DNA of 64,000 bases from Desarmillaria ectypa (GCA_030407005.1 JAUDYN010000002.1:62001-126000); one strand, 5' to 3'. Numbered from the stretch's first letter, positions 1 through 14,120 are shown. Made by a program: numbers and translations. Notes: generated by a model from the letters alone, not told the origin.

Positions 1-3000
1 CCACTTGCAATGACGACAGAATGCCATTGTAGAAATCGTAAATAGGTGCCACCGTGCAATCACGACCTAGGTGTCACCAGTCACTGTACTTCGTAAGTTC
101 CTTCACCGTTCGTGTGCTACACCTGACTTATCTTGGAACAGATGCTTCCTAGGTTGAGAATACGGTTATTACTCTGCGCTATGCGGCCAGCTTAACGGGG
201 AAGAAGGGGATGTCGGCGGATATAATAGGTTCCGATATTATGTTTTCTTTGATGCATTTTAATCATGATACATTACAGAAGAACTTCGAACAGAGTCCAC
301 ATAGGGTTTGATGAAGCAAACGATTATCAAACCCGCTACAGTAAGCAAATCAGCGCTCACGACGACTTTAGAAAGGCCCTTACGAGACACCAGAAGTACG
401 GGACGAAGCTGCGGTATTAGGCAAGCTTCTTTCATGAGGTCAAACCATCTGTTCATCCATGTACTGCGCGGTACACACGGCACCGTCTCCCCGAAGGATA
501 TTGTCGGTCTGCGATCTCCGGGATATCACAATTGCTAGTTCACGGCATATGTCGTTATCTCCTATGTTTCAAGACGTAGATGGAGAGTCGCTTGTGCACT
601 TGAGGAGAGGTTACTGATGGAGACCCATATCTCCTTTGACAAGCGGTCGGGACTCTAGATTAGTAGCATTTCTGGAGTGAAGGGTTTTTGACGGCCCAAT
701 ACCCACCGTCTACTTCGCCATCATCCCCGGTTATCGATGATGTTCAATTTAGATGGCTAGACCTTGGTCCAGCACCTGCGGTCAGTCAAGTCATGGCCGA
801 AGAAACTATTCACATTCATGCCCTGCCGATATCTCCAGTGTTCAAGTGAGTACTTCCCGCTAGCGGCGAGGTCTCCCTATTTGACGCGGGTGCTTAAATT
901 GATAGTTTGCCCTCCTGAGGTCTCTTTGTCTGAGCGCAGCCTGAGTGATACTGCAGGAGGAATCAGCCAAATAAACGACCTATGAAACGAGGCAAGACAT
1001 ATGGGGATGAACGTGTTCGTTTGTTCTCTCTTGTTCGTGACACGTCCTAACGGTCCATTGCAGGAGAGCCGAGTTTTGCTACTGCAGGGAAGATGAAGCA
1101 TGGATGCCTCTACTATGTCCAGACCACGATTCAGGCCTGCGGACTTGCAAACATGCAGACGTTCAAGAGCATTTCGCTTGTCAAGAAGCTATTGTCTCGA
1201 GTTCGATTCCTTCTCAGGTACACTTATCTGCTATTTTTGTTTCACGGAGCATTCACGATGGCTCATTCTTAAGAAATTTCGACCGTCGAAAATTGTACTT
1301 CAGGTCTCAGGATTACAATATAGAAGCTAGTAAACAGCTTCCTCTGACCATGGTCCCGGAGGAGTATCCAGTTTCTTCTGACCACTGCCTTTGTTGCCGT
1401 CGGTTATGTTGGCGCCCCTTCCCTGAATCATTATTCGACAGACACCTGATCCCCAAGCATCTGATAGATTTTCGATAACACCGTTTGCCTCTGCCCTTCA
1501 CCGGGATCGCCTTCGCAGGTGGATGCGCCAAGGGATTACAATCCGGTACACGCCGCACAGGGTGAATCTCTTACCCTGATGGGCTATTTGGGTAGGCACT
1601 AGGTCTGAATTCCGTGGTAGAGGAAGCCTAAGACGGTGGTGTGCAACGGGCGAAGGAACAGACTAGTTTACGCGGCCTAGGGTTAAGGTTAGGTCTAATT
1701 TTAGATGTAGCTTTTCACGCTCTTGAATTCTACCTTCGCAAGTCAACCGATCGGGATTAACCCAGATCTTTCTCAGCTTTCTCGGTGCCTATTCTCCGTT
1801 ATGAATGAACCCTTTGTGCGAACAGAGCTACGGATTGCGACTAACCCAGGCTGCTGAAAACGTCACCGTGTTCTATTGAAGATAGAGGTGCACCTAACCC
1901 TGGAACCGTTGCTTGTATCATATTTCTTGTGCATGCTGAACATCATCTACGGCCGCTTGGAACGCGATGTGGTTCCTATTTCTCGACTTGAGGCTTGTCA
2001 GAACCCTTGATGCTGGGGTCCTCTTATGTTTGTGGCATCAGTTGGAGCTGAACCATTCCTGTATTATGTACATATGTAACCTTCTACTTCGTATGCATGT
2101 GCTTGAGGAAGTACACTAACAAACTTGATGGCCTTTCCACGTTATCTAAAGTGCCCGTGACGAAGTAATGCTTGTGTCCTGGGCTCACCCTGCTTTATTA
2201 GTGCTGCATCCCAGCTGATTTCAGAATCCCTAGAACACCGCTTGAGACTGAACGAGCGTATTCTACTGCTAATTATGGGTAATCACGTCTACAGTTCTTT
2301 CCGATGCGACAAACTAAACCTGAACGCGCAAACTTCGAGAGTGACGAGCGGGTTCTTGATTGTACCGTGTCCTATCAGCGTTCAACTCAGAAAGATGTAT
2401 GTACATGTATTACTCTACTGTCGCGAGAAGCTGTTGACGCCACTCAGATGCTCCAATGACACAGCTCATTATTACGCGTCGTGTCAGTTGTGAGAGAAGA
2501 TCCATGCCACTGTGTGTACTGGTATTTTGGAATCCGCGGCTGGTGAGCATTATCACGAAGTTGTTAACCTATCGACTCATTAATTTACACTAAATAGGTC
2601 TTGCTTCTCATGAAGATGAAGATGTAGGAACTCTGATTGTTGATGGTCAGCAGCGAAGGTATCGTAGTCTTCCTCGGAGTTTCTCTCCTACCTTTTAGGC
2701 TATCCCATTCAACTCCACCTACCTGAAACACGGAGTGAAGATCAAATGTATCTTCTGGAGGATGTGCTGCCATTATCCTCGGGTCGTGAGTCACGTTCGG
2801 ACCCACAGATAGACGAGCTATGTACCCTGACAAGCGTTCTCGATTCATGTTGCTCCTCATGTTGGCATGATTGTTCAACAAGTACACGCGCTACTTTTGA
2901 ATGGGCGTCTCGTTCGCATTGAATAAATTGTGCGTGTATCTTGTCCTACTATAACTTCTTTTTGGTTATTCATTTACTAGATAGCCGCACAACCATGACG

Positions 3001-3700
3001 TTAGTGGTCATGATCCAACAATGATTCGAGCCGTACAGTTATCCATGAATGGATACCGATTCTCACTTATTCCTTCTTATACTCTTTGTATATTCCTAAT
3101 ACATCGTCAACTTACCACACGCTGTTGATTCGACGTTGAGACACCCAGCCCTTCAATGACAGGCCATCATTGATTGTAAGGTAGCGAACCGTTAGTGACA
3201 GAAAGTGAAGGACATGCAATAGCGCCAGATAAGCTTGGAGATTTGGGATTTTGTGGCTACTTGTCGTAGTCCACTGTCGGTAGGCGTACGTCTCTGCGAT
3301 CCATGACGTTGTTTTCGTGGAAAGGGGCGATATTCGCCCATTTAATTTAAGTAGTGATACTTATTTCTTCTCCTCGCTTGGGCATCTCTCGAGTCTAGGT
3401 TTGTTGATGACTCCGGTCATCATACAATTCTAAATTAAATGCCTGTCTGGACCGGAACTGTTCTCAAAAGTCATCTGGAGCGCCGACACGTCTACGCCGC
3501 TAACTGTTACCCCTTGCGCGACATTGTGAGAAAAAGTAGATGCAATTAATCTGAATGAGAGTATTGTAATAATCCTAAAAGCGAGGCCGAATTTCTAGAC
3601 TAGATAAGGTAGGTCTAGCAAGTAAAGAAGATTTTACTAGGCACGTAAGTAATAAGGACTTAGGCTGTATACAGTACAGTAAACAATAATGAATACATAG
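1..3700. other. No supported gene (5' end of window)
   Basis: I recognise no family in either strand here. ORFs are short, overlapping and without domain signatures. The only stretch that looks mildly exon-like is on the minus strand, about 2,887 down to 2,728: an ORF containing the residues HDPRIMAAHPPEDTFDLHS followed by a good donor (CAG|GTAGGT in the minus sense). It could be an exon of an unknown gene, but neither partner exon nor family could be identified. The rest is treated as intergenic or decayed DNA. Confidence 0.4.
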
Positions 3701-3760
3701 ATAGTAGCAGTAAGATTCAGTCATAATAAAAATTGTTCAATGCATAGCAGTAGGGAACCC

Positions 3761-5525
3761 CTAATCGTTTTCTACCCTTATAAGGGAAACAGCACGCTCG
3801 TTCCTGGGCTTTATATCGCAGTCGAATGGTTTCGGTCTACTTATTGTCCCACCAGTCGTAAAATATTCGGGTGACGGTGACGGAGGTTTTATCTTCGACT
3901 TGGAAGTGATATTAAAGGTGGCCAGAGTGGCAGAAACAGCAAGGAAGACGTTCGTCTCGCCGAGTCCTAGTGCTACGGTTGCATAAGTACTAGGCTTGAT
4001 CCAAGAATGAATAAGCAAACTTACCGGGACACGCCCTCCTTCCAAATCCGAAGCACGGTGGTCTCGGATCTCTCTCCCTGTACTTGCCCATGAACCGGTC
4101 GGGATTAAATGACATCGGATCTTTGTACGTCTCAGGGTCGTGCAAGAAGCCATAAATGTTCGGCATAACGATAGACCCCTTGGGGATAAGGTAACCTTCG
4201 TACACGTCGTCTTTCGTAGTTTCGCGGAAGCCTGATGACGGGTGTCAGAAGTGTAGAAAATGATAGAGTATCAAGAACTCCCACCTAACGGCGTCGCGGG
4301 ATTCCATCTGAAAGTTTCTTGTACGATGGCTTCCACATACGGCAGGCGACCTTGCGCACGATCTTCCAGTGTCGGAAGACGCGTTCCTCCAGTAACAGCA
4401 TCAACTTCGGCCTGTGCTCTTCTTTGCACTTCAGGATGTAAAGACATCGCAAGAAAGAATGTAAGGAGGGTTGGAACGCTCTACAATCGAGATTAGTAAA
4501 AAGAAAAGAATAGGGAAAGAAGACGAACAGTGTTAGAACCACCAAAATATATCGACGCGGCCGTCCACTTGATGAGCTCCTCCTGCTCTGGGGTAACGTT
4601 ATCTTGTTGCAAATAGGTTGACGTGAAACTCGGGTTAGCCGTGCTTTCGCTCTGTTTCTCTCTTTAGTGGTCGGTCTCGGTGTGATGTTGCCTACTCACC
4701 AGATGCTGCTTAACAATACCATGAGGTACATCCACCATGTCCGCTAAAACGCGTGCGTATTCAGCTGCTTGCCTAATGAACGAAGCCGGGAACCATTTGG
4801 GCAAATATTGCAGTGAGGGGAAGAGGTCTACTATTGATGCACCAGGAGCAGTGACAATGCTGAACTGCTTCATTGCAGAGTCGGTATTTTGTTGGATGTG
4901 ATCGTCCACAGAAATACCATGCGAAAGCTGAAGGAGGATACCAACAGAGGTGCTAGAAAAGTCCAATTAGAAAGCGAGCGGAAATTGGGAATAAAACTCA
5001 CTTGTGAATATGCCTATCCAGTCCTTCTGGGTCTCTCAGCAAGTTGCCAAGGAATTCCCTCCAGTGCCGACCCATCTCATCGACGCTGAGAATCTTCTCC
5101 ATGTGCTCTCTGCAGTCGATGAGCCCCCTCACTAGCCGCCTCTGCTCTCTCAATCGCTCGCCGTATGGGGCAAATAACACGACGCTCTTCCACCCTATCA
5201 GTTCCCCGCACCACACTGGTTTCGGTCGGTCAGAGTAAATCGATCCCCGCTTTTCGAGTAAGTCGGAGGCAACTTTCCATGAATTAAGAATAACTATTGT
5301 CTGCCCAAAGACGTTGAGCGAAACTATAGGGCTCCCCGTTTCGGCAGTCCATTTTGCGAAGGAAGATGGAGAAAGTGAGAGACTTTCGAGCAAGTTCCCA
5401 ATGACAGGAAGGCCTTTAGGGCCGGGTGGTCTTGGGAAGGAGTTTTTGTTTCGACGGGGAAGGAGGACGAGAAGAAGAATAACAAGGAGGAGGAGAGAGA
5501 ACGACACGAGGATGAGGGGGGACAT
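3761..5525 (-). CDS. Cytochrome P450 monooxygenase, intact, six exons
   Basis: This is a membrane-anchored, haem-thiolate P450 expected at the ER and using NADPH-P450 reductase. Exons on the minus strand are 5525-5002, 4952-4700, 4651-4529, 4480-4285, 4231-4025 and 3972-3761. All five introns are GT-AG, 48-53 nt, and the spliced CDS is 1,515 nt (504 aa), a normal length. It has an N-terminal hydrophobic anchor, then a basic stretch and the PPGPKGLPVIGN hinge. The ExxR motif is ETFR, the PERF-region motif is FNPDRF, and the haem loop is FGFGRRACP with the cysteine ligand just before the last intron. The I-helix reads GGSNTS where GGxDTT is usual, so the conserved acid is Asn. The style resembles the large Agaricomycete expansion near O-methylsterigmatocystin-oxidoreductase-like P450s. 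Substrate is unknown and no biosynthetic cluster surrounds it. Confidence 0.93.
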
Positions 5526-5577
5526 GAGGACGTAAGGATAGGGGGGTAACTCTTCTTAGGGGTTATGCCTGTAATAC

Positions 5578-6106
5578 TTATACTGGGCGGCCCATGGTCG
5601 GGATCGACGATAACTTACCAACCCTGCCACCACCACGCCTGAACAATCCTTTTCCGCGTTGTTCGGTCCGATACCTTAAATAACCTGTCAATTCATACCG
5701 TATTTTTTCTTCTGTCCACATGTGCTCCCTGGGTTCAATTAACGTTTGACGAGCGTTTTCTCGGGTAATAAAAACGTACCATCCATATTGGTCGCCGAAC
5801 ATCATCGAAATGTATTCATAGTTAAGCGCGCGTGTTCTTGTATTTGTATGTGTTCTGAGGTAAACGCGGCGAGGCACTTCCGTTCACATTAGGATTCTTC
5901 CACTCAAGCCGGGGAGTTGTACCCATAGGGAATAGGAAAGCGACAAAAAGGGCAGGAACGAGTGGTAAGAGTAAAGTGGCTGTGTCAGGGTCAAATTGTG
6001 ATGAAATCTTCATGAAATCGATCCGTCTTGCCGAGAGCATATTACCGCATCTTATCACGTACCGTAGGTACCACGGCAAGTTAAGCCCATTCCCCCAGTC
6101 ATCCAC
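5578..6106 (-). CDS. Unrecognised small membrane-type ORF pair (hypothetical, uncertain)
   Basis: Two overlapping minus-strand reading frames (6106-5822 and 5877-5578) sit about 50 bp upstream of the P450 start, on the same strand. The first contains one clear hydrophobic segment (around TATLLLPLVPALFVAFLFP). The second has a compact aromatic-rich stretch (FGDQYGWYVFITREN). They could be two exons of one gene joined near 5,880 or a frameshifted relic. I do not recognise a family. Position beside the P450 is suggestive only; nothing shows a shared function. Confidence 0.3.
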
Positions 6107-6109
6107 CTA

Positions 6110-9100
6110 ACGCCGGGTGCTGCGGTTTCTCCTTAGCTTTACCGTTTTGAGTTCACTTTATTGACTAGGAAACGTACGTTGCGTACACTGATTTCCCTGA
6201 CGTCATTGACGTTGTGGGGCCCAGATTCATGATAGTCCCTGCAATATATTCCCCGTACCGACGGCTCACATCCGTTGTCAGCCGCCTACATCCAAATATC
6301 TTCTCCTGCTAATATCTGCGAGTATCGGCCTACAATGTCCGCACTCCTACGGTCCGTCGTACCACTTTTCATTAACAAGAAGGAATGCTGACAATCAGTT
6401 CGAAGTATCTGATTCTGGATAGACTTCGCCATGCGCCGCATGAGGTTCTAGACCGCCGATTCACCCGAAGAATCCGGTGGCGACGAGTAATGAGCGCCTT
6501 TTCTCGCCCGGCACAACGGTCATCAATTTCTTAGCGGTTTATGTTCATCAGTGGTCAGCGGCTCTCTGTCCCATCCTCAGTCTCTTGTCACTGTGGTATG
6601 TACCTCGCTGCAGGTACCATCGGCATCTATCTAACTGCAGGAATGACTACCTCATCGTTCGCATCAATATCCCAGCCATTACATCATACGAACGATTCTC
6701 CAAAAGGTGGAAAGCTCAATATCCGTTTGGAGGTACTTCATGCCGATCATCCTCATTCCCTATTATTATTCCTCTACGGATCATCCTTTACGATACTTGC
6801 TAGCCTGTGGATCCTCCGGAAGCGAAGAACCGTCGAAGAAGCCTGTGTATATGGTCCTCTGTCAGGCAAACTTAACTAGGAAAGTACTCACTAAATGCAT
6901 ATATCCTTGTTGTCTACATCATTCTCATAGGGCGAATGTCCCCATACGTATGCTTAGAATTCTGATCAGTCAAAATATGCTTTCAATTATTGCTCGACAC
7001 GAGTTCAATGATCATCAAGGTGAATAGGACATCGCCGCGGAATAAATGCTCCGGCGTCCACAATACCTCCGTGTCTCCCTAATGAAAAGAAACACAACAG
7101 GACTGCGTCATGAACCGAAATGCACCACAGTTGTCACTCCCGCTGTATTGTAATATTTAAAGTCGTCGAAATGGCTAACAAATCTGAACCGTAGCACTTG
7201 CTGCAGTTTAATGAGTATCGACCTAGCGGCAGAAAGGACCTACAACCGTCCACAAGCCATCGGATTGGGTCGAAGAATCCAGAAGGAGAAAATATGAAGG
7301 TTTAAACGCCGCCGGGAAGTCTACAACTTTTAGTGGTGAATCAGCTTCCAAAGCGTGACTTCCATTGAAAATATCTATTCTTCTTTGCTACGGTTCTTGA
7401 GACCTTCAAATCCACTGTTGTGGTGCGTTTGGGCTTCTGTATTTGATTTTTAAGGTTATCAACGTTTTTTTAAAAAATTTCGAGACATTTATTCTTTATT
7501 TTACACGACCTCGAAATGAGTGAAGAATCTCCCCCGGCAAGTAGAGCTCAATCCCTCCAGACCTTCAGAACTCAGCGGCAAAGTAGCACCGGCGGCACTC
7601 CCAGTATCGACGAGTTCTCAGGTTCGCTTCTTCATTAACAAGAATGAGGGATGGAAGCCACTTTTGGCAGCGAAGAACAGGCGTCCAACTTAGGATAAGT
7701 CTACCTTGGTACCGTCCTCGATGCAACGCCGCTCGAAACCAAACTGGGATCGTGTATTTGCCTTGTACGGCGCCTTGTCTTGTGTAGGTTAATGGTGGTA
7801 TCGGTAAGTCTCATGTTCATCGATGGGAGCGCTTCTGGCCGTGCAGCGTGTTGTTTTTCCCATGCCCTGCATTCATCGCCGTTCCCGGGTCATTTAAGAA
7901 TACACTTCAGAGACGAATTCGAGTTGACGTCGGTAAAATGTTTTAGACGCTTGATTATCCACTCGAAGGAATGATAACATCAATCATAATTATCTCCTTC
8001 TATTGATTGAGTCGTCGTTACAATATTAGTAGCTGTAAATGTCTTGGAAGCGAAGAATCACCTACATCAATGGTTCATGTGCACGGCGTGTCAGTCGGAG
8101 AGGAATTTAGAAAAGAAGTCAATCTGCACACTTATCGTATGATGGATGGCACGTCCATATTTCTCCTCATCCTATGAAGTATTAATGCATGAATAGATGT
8201 GGGGAATCATCTCCTCGACCTCACTTAGATATGTCGAGCGGTAACCGACGTCACTGAATAATTCTCATTGAAACGATACGTGGTATTCTTGAGCCATCTA
8301 AGTCTACATGGAAAGCGAAGATTTGTACTTGTTGTGACACACGTTCGATCGCGAAGAACTCACTTCTCTCGTATTTTCCAATAATTTTGAATTTGTCGGT
8401 ACCGCCTAACCGACATTCAGTGCAAGAAAGGAATCTGTCGTTTGTATCCTCCTCTCCGCATGGACTGATGATAAATCAGCCTTGTGGTCCACCAGGACCT
8501 ATAACGGTCTATGAGTGTAAGTCGGGGTTTCGATGAGAACGTAGGCACCGAAGACGAATTTCCGAAGAGCTCTGAGGAGTATTCTTTTTGATTTATTGGC
8601 TAAGGAAGTGTTACGCATACATGTATCCAATTTGTACAAAGACTTGGAAGACTTTACAGACCACCGTTGGTTTTCCTTCCTGGTGCGCGAAATCAAAGCG
8701 AAGGATGTAAGAGATCTGCAATGATCGACTCTGCTATTGAGACATCCAGAGTCAAAAGAGATGACGTTTGAATCAAAGAAAGATAGGATGACTTGGCCTT
8801 CCAAATATTTTCTGCTTCCTTTCCCTCGAGGGCCATATGACACCTCGTCCGGCTTTCGCTCAGAGAAACTTCTATCAGACTTGGTTACTAAAATTCAGGA
8901 CGCTGAAATTGTCGCTATTGCATTTCCATTGCCTCGGCCTAGTGTGTAAGTTGACCGTCGATGATGCGACGGTCCTACTCCGAGATACCCATGACGTCTA
9001 GTTTCTTCTCGTTGTTGCATTGTTGGTTCTGTCAGGATATTAGGGCATTAACCCCTGGGCACGACAGCTGTCTCTCAGATATTTTTGACTTGCATGAGCC

Positions 9101-12100
9101 GTCGATTTATGGGCGCTTCTTCACGTGTGCCTTGATGGTAATGGTCCCACTACGACTTGAAGTGCCTCGGTGATCTACTACTATGGCTGTTCCTCTGAAG
9201 GGTATTCTAGTAGCAAGTATGTACGATACCAAGTCTGGACTACCTGAAGGAAACTAGCGTGTAAAATGAAGTGTAGTCGGCAAAGGTCTTTATTCAGAAT
9301 GCAATGTACTTGCCCAGAGTCCTCCCATAAGACCAAACGACAGAGTAGCCTCACCCACCCCACTTAGCAAGATATCTGTAGCGAAGAGAGTACTGATTCC
9401 ATTCCAAAGCCCGCGACACAAAGAAAAGAACCCTCCAAAGCTTGACTATTTCGAATTGATCTATACGTCTAAATCGCCGTGCCATCGCTCCTTCTCAACT
9501 ACCAAGAGTATCATAGCAAGCGGTGTAAAATAGTACGGAGATACGCCCTCCGTTGACCCGCCATCTCTCAAATACCCATTGGACAGGTGAATAATCCGGC
9601 TCATAGTTTCAGGCGCAGGTGTAAGCGAGGAATGACTTCTGAAGTGTACTGTCGCTGCCCAGGTAATGTGAGCTAGGTGCTAACGTAGGCACAGCGCAAT
9701 GAAACAGAGGGTGCCATATGACACGGGGTTGTTCAAGTCCCGTTACACAGTCTGATATCTCTTCGGAGGATCGATAACGGAATTCCGAGTTTAGACTGGC
9801 TTAGCACGCTAACGTCTACAAAGGTCCGTTCTGACCGAGGGAAGAATGGATTCAGGAAAGAGATCGGTACAAACATCACATATGTGAGCAGCCACAATGA
9901 TCATGAATCACTTATAACAGTATCCCCGTTCGTCCCCAAGGGCAGGCAGCTACGAATACCGTCCTACAATTAGGACCCGAGTAGGAGCTGACGAAGGTGC
10001 ACTTACCTGCAGGGTAGCTCTTTCGGAACCTTCGAGAACAGGACCAATCCTAACCCTGGGTCCACCAAGAATAGAGAGCAGCAGATGTTGCGTATATAGC
10101 GCAGTTAAAGACCAGAGCTGTACCTGTTGATAATCAAAGCGTTAGTGGGGCTGAGCATTAGCTGCGAATGATAAGGCCGATTTCTCTGCGCCTAGCCTTC
10201 CAATTTCTAGATAACGTGGAAAGGAAGTTAAGTAACGTGCGTTGTCAGAATGGAGGTCATGAATAAAGCCGCCGACATACAAGAATGGACAGCCGCTTCG
10301 CCGTGTCATCCAGCGCAATTTCTCTGGGACGGCCTGCACAATTTTGGAGGTCAAGACTTCACGGGAGAACGGGCTGTATCACTTGAAACGTCCTATCAGA
10401 TACCTACTGATGCGAAGGTTTGAGTCTTCAAATAGTAAGTAGTGCTATTGCGGAGTCTGATCCTCCCTGTAGCAACACATTATCAGTCAGGTGTCTTATC
10501 ACAAAAATACAATCAAAGCTTACAAGGCAACCACACACATCTGCCTCGAGGCCCGAGACCACAGCTACACAGGGGGAAACAAGTAGGCAGGCGTTAGATT
10601 GCGTTAGAGCGTGATGGCTCTAGGACCCCGACGACTGAACTTCTTTCTGCGCAGTCGGCTTCTTTGCTATTCGCTGTACTGTCGACGAGGATAAGTGCTT
10701 TTGTCACACTGAGACGGCAGCCTCTCCTGAATGAGAACAGAGATGTCCAAGAGGTTATACCCGCTTGCCAAGCGTGCAGCGGCCATACGAAAAAAAGGAT
10801 GCTTCGGGGAGTATTCAAGTTGCCGTTGGAACAACACGACTTCACGACGTTTGTCGTAAGTACACCGACGACGTTTCGGAAGTTCCTGGGCTTCTTTCTG
10901 ATGGCCGCCCCAAAACATCGCAGGCTTTGAAATGTAAAAAGCACTCGAGGGTTCCTTGTTTCATCATCGCTATGTTTGTTCTCCTTTTGAAGTCCTTCTA
11001 CAGCGAAGGCGACAAAATGTATCAAGAAAAAAGGATGGACTTCGAAACCTACAGTATCTGCAGACATCGGTATTCTGCCAGTCCTCAGATGACCGATTTT
11101 GGCTGTTAGAATAAGCCTCCTTATGAATGCTTTCATAAGATACAGGGAGCTATCTGTGAGGGAACGTTAATAAGTTATGGACCAACATAACGTCCTGAAA
11201 ATAACAAGGGGTCGAACAAGGCATCATTACGCACATCCCCCGAGATATCGTACGGTGGCGTTGCCCACGTCAGAAATGACATTTTGAAGAGTTCGAAGCT
11301 GGTGCTCATGTGTTAGAGCGGGGGACTCGCCTCATGTTCATGTCGTGAGCAGACAGAAGAGACGATCGTTCCTTCCGATTCAACATCGGATCCGGAACAG
11401 CCCAACTTTGTCCTCAAAAGCCGATGGAAATTCTACGAGGCTTCAAATACATGGTCACAGGCCGCATGGTGCGTGAACTTTCTGCCACGAGAGAAACAAC
11501 CCCAGGATACTTGAAATTGATCTGTTAATTCGAAGAAGTTCGGTGGTCGTTGGTACTGATGTGCGAAACAAGGGAAGGTCAGAACCACGGTAGTACCGGT
11601 GAATGATCCTAACTCAGATGTCCTTCAACACGTGTTAGCTCCTAGAGACCATGAGAAAGCGCCATGAGTAGGTGAGGCAAGGTACTTACCCTTCCAGCAA
11701 AAATCATTCGAGTAAGCACACGGCGTCCGACTTCGGGCGGGTTGAACGCAGACAGAGTGGCGAGAAAAGACAGCCCGTGTTCTCCCATGGCACGCGTCCA
11801 ACCAAGGGCATGTCCGATTTAAAAGAACGTCATCTGCCTCCAAAACGAGGGCAAGCGCAGTGTATGGATAGATTGATGTACCCTCTGCGAGGAAAGCCAC
11901 GACACATAGGATGCCCTGGTCCACTACATTGGAAGTAGCCTTGATGCGTAATCATTAGTAAATAACGTATAACGAATCAAGCGTACGCTAACAGATTACT
12001 CTGTAGCGGTTGAGGACCATAGCAACCCATTTGTCCTTGTACGGAGTCGCCCATACCATCATAGATTTGCGGCACAAGCATTGCAGAACTTCCTGAACCG

Positions 12101-13640
12101 ACCAATGAGAGTATGATGACAATGTTCCAAGATTTGAATTCTCCCGCTACGTCAGGAAACCTGTGGACACAGGTGAAGGAGTGTAATTCTTCCAGAGAAC
12201 ACTGATATTCGTCAAGTTCATTATCGCATTGTTTCGATCACTGTATGAGCGGCTCTCAAAGCCATCTTGATAACTCGAGCACCTGAAAAAAAAGGTTAGG
12301 AGATGTGAGATACAGAACATAATAGCAGACATGCTAGCGTCCCGATAGCGCGTACCAGTCATGTATCTGTCGTAAGCCGTGCGGACGGAAATAAGTGACC
12401 CATCCTGTATCGTTACGAGCTGACCATGGCTGGCAACTGGAAGCATCCTGCGTGTCTCCAAAGTCGCGCTTCCTTAGCAGGTCAAAGACACGAAGCGGCA
12501 GTAAATTGAGGAATAAATATCAGCCTTCGAGCACTTTGTTAGAATACAGCAAGATATGAGCTCTACAGAAGCTTACAGATGGCTACGTTGCGAGAGGCTC
12601 CGTAGGTCGCACATTCCTTTCCTATTCTTTGCCATGAAAATCGCAAGCCAGACTCTCCGAGCATCAGCTTTGGCGAGGTACAGTTGTCCATCGCTTGTAA
12701 GACTTTTCAAGGAGTAAAGCGTACAAATAAGTGACTCACATAGAATGTAGTGTGAGAGGGCAGCTACCGCGGATGTAGAAGACGCTGGCTTGCGGTGCAT
12801 ATCAAGGTTCTTTCGCGTTCCATCTCCGTAGAAATCATACCCTAACGCGGGTAATAGGAATGGATTCCGAGGGAACATTTTCTAAAATACCTTTCGTAGC
12901 GTCTATAATATAAATGCTTGGAAAGCATATAAACGCAGCGACAAATCTTACCTTGGAAGGCCGTAGGATGCAAAATTCTGAAGGCAACTGATCAATTGCG
13001 TGTTGTAGCATCTAACGACGTAACAATAAGTCACCAGCGACGTCACCAATAGTCGAGTAGCATAACAGAAACTTGACATAACTTTTGACGTCCCCGAGTC
13101 CCAAGACATAACGGTAATTGCAAATCCCAATAGGGCGGGGCATCACGCTAAACTTATGGAAGATATAGCATGAAAATGATGGTCTGAATCGCCTCCTATG
13201 CAAGGCAACATATAGCATGACCGTAAAGCTAAAGCTTCGCATTGAGCAAAAAGATGAGAGAAGTCAAGGGTGAGCGCACATGAAGAGCCGACAGAACGCC
13301 TTAGCATTCCCGCCAGGCGAAGGACTACAGTCCTGCTTCGCCGTATACATCCCATTTCGACATGATGACGGGAAGAGAAAATGAGCTGACTCAAGCGACG
13401 GCCCTGGGAACAAGCACGACCAAACTATATGGAGTCTGATTTGGAAAGTGGCTTTCGCGGATTGCTGACCGAGTCTTGATGGAGATGGTTGGTTACTGAC
13501 AAGCTGCCGAAGCATCCTTCGAGTCCAACCAGTGATATGTTTTTATTCAAGATGGATTGCGGGAACTTTTCATTAAAGCCGGGTTATATATAGAGAAGAA
13601 TGTGAGTGTTCTCAAACAAGCTCTCTACTCAAGGTTTATG
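6110..13640. other. Long stretch without a supported gene
   Basis: Many short ORFs occur on both strands, none with a recognisable domain. At 7,516 an ATG opens a serine-rich reading frame (SEESPPASRAQSLQTFRTQR) ending at a possible donor near 7,620, but no continuation exon could be placed. A plus-strand frame at 8,737-8,949 and minus-strand frames at 10,594-11,136, 11,625-11,924 and 12,573-12,878 are the longest open stretches. They lack family signatures and their overlap on opposite strands argues against most of them. This could be decayed genes or intergenic DNA. Confidence 0.35.
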
Positions 13641-13817
13641 AGATAACGCCAGCCGATCACATAGCGCAGTGGGTAATTCCCTATGTTATGCCTCCCTACT
13701 GGGGAGTCATGTAGGTAAACTATCATAGAGAGGTTCTTGGTTCGAACCTGATTGTGTGTGTAACATGCGACGGATCTTGATGGACGGATCCCAGTCCGGT
13801 AGGGGAGGTTTAGTGGG

Positions 13818-14115
13818 TGTTGAAGACGCGCTCAGCCGCATATGGCAATCCGGCAATCGGAGCAACGTTGAAGCGCGCGAACCTTCGCGCACCTTCTCCT
13901 TGACTCGATCGTCTGTCTGCTCACTCAGCAATGAGTCAGACATGGACACTAGTAGATGATAGTATATTCTAGAAGTACCCACCTTGTAGTATATATACCG
14001 GGCAGACCAGCCCACCAATAATGAAGATTAATATTCTCACCTACCTCTCTCACACGGTCAAGTCTCGTAGTTTACCACTGCACTCATAACCTCTATTTCA
14101 CACTCTTTTACAACA
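13818..14115 (+). repeat. Solo LTR, family C (298 bp), TSD GTGGG
   Basis: The element begins TGTTGAAGACGCGC and ends TTTTACAACA, so it has the TG...CA termini of an LTR. It is flanked by a perfect 5-bp duplication GTGGG (13,813-13,817 and 14,116-14,120). A TATA-like stretch (GTATATATACC) lies inside. A second copy in reverse orientation is at 30,314-30,638. No internal retroelement coding sequence accompanies it, so it is a solo LTR left by LTR-LTR recombination. Confidence 0.9.
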
Positions 14116-14120
14116 GTGGG

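Noticed and set aside
6477..7027. Three overlapping plus-strand ORFs of 106-112 aa
   Set aside because: All three frames are open over the same DNA, which indicates low stop density rather than coding; no domain.
9680..9760. Possible B box (GTTGTTCAAGTCCCG)
   Set aside because: No convincing A box or acceptor stem around it.
10594..11136. 180-aa minus-strand ORF and overlapping plus ORFs with CQAC
   Set aside because: Considered as a Zn2Cys6 regulator because of ACQAC, but the remaining cysteines and basic residues of that motif are missing, and the ORFs overlap in several frames.
13660..13760. tRNA-like A and B boxes (TAGCGCAGTGGG and GGTTCGAACC)
   Set aside because: No acceptor or T stem pairs properly and no anticodon arm can be drawn; at most a pol III promoter relic or tRNA-derived SINE.
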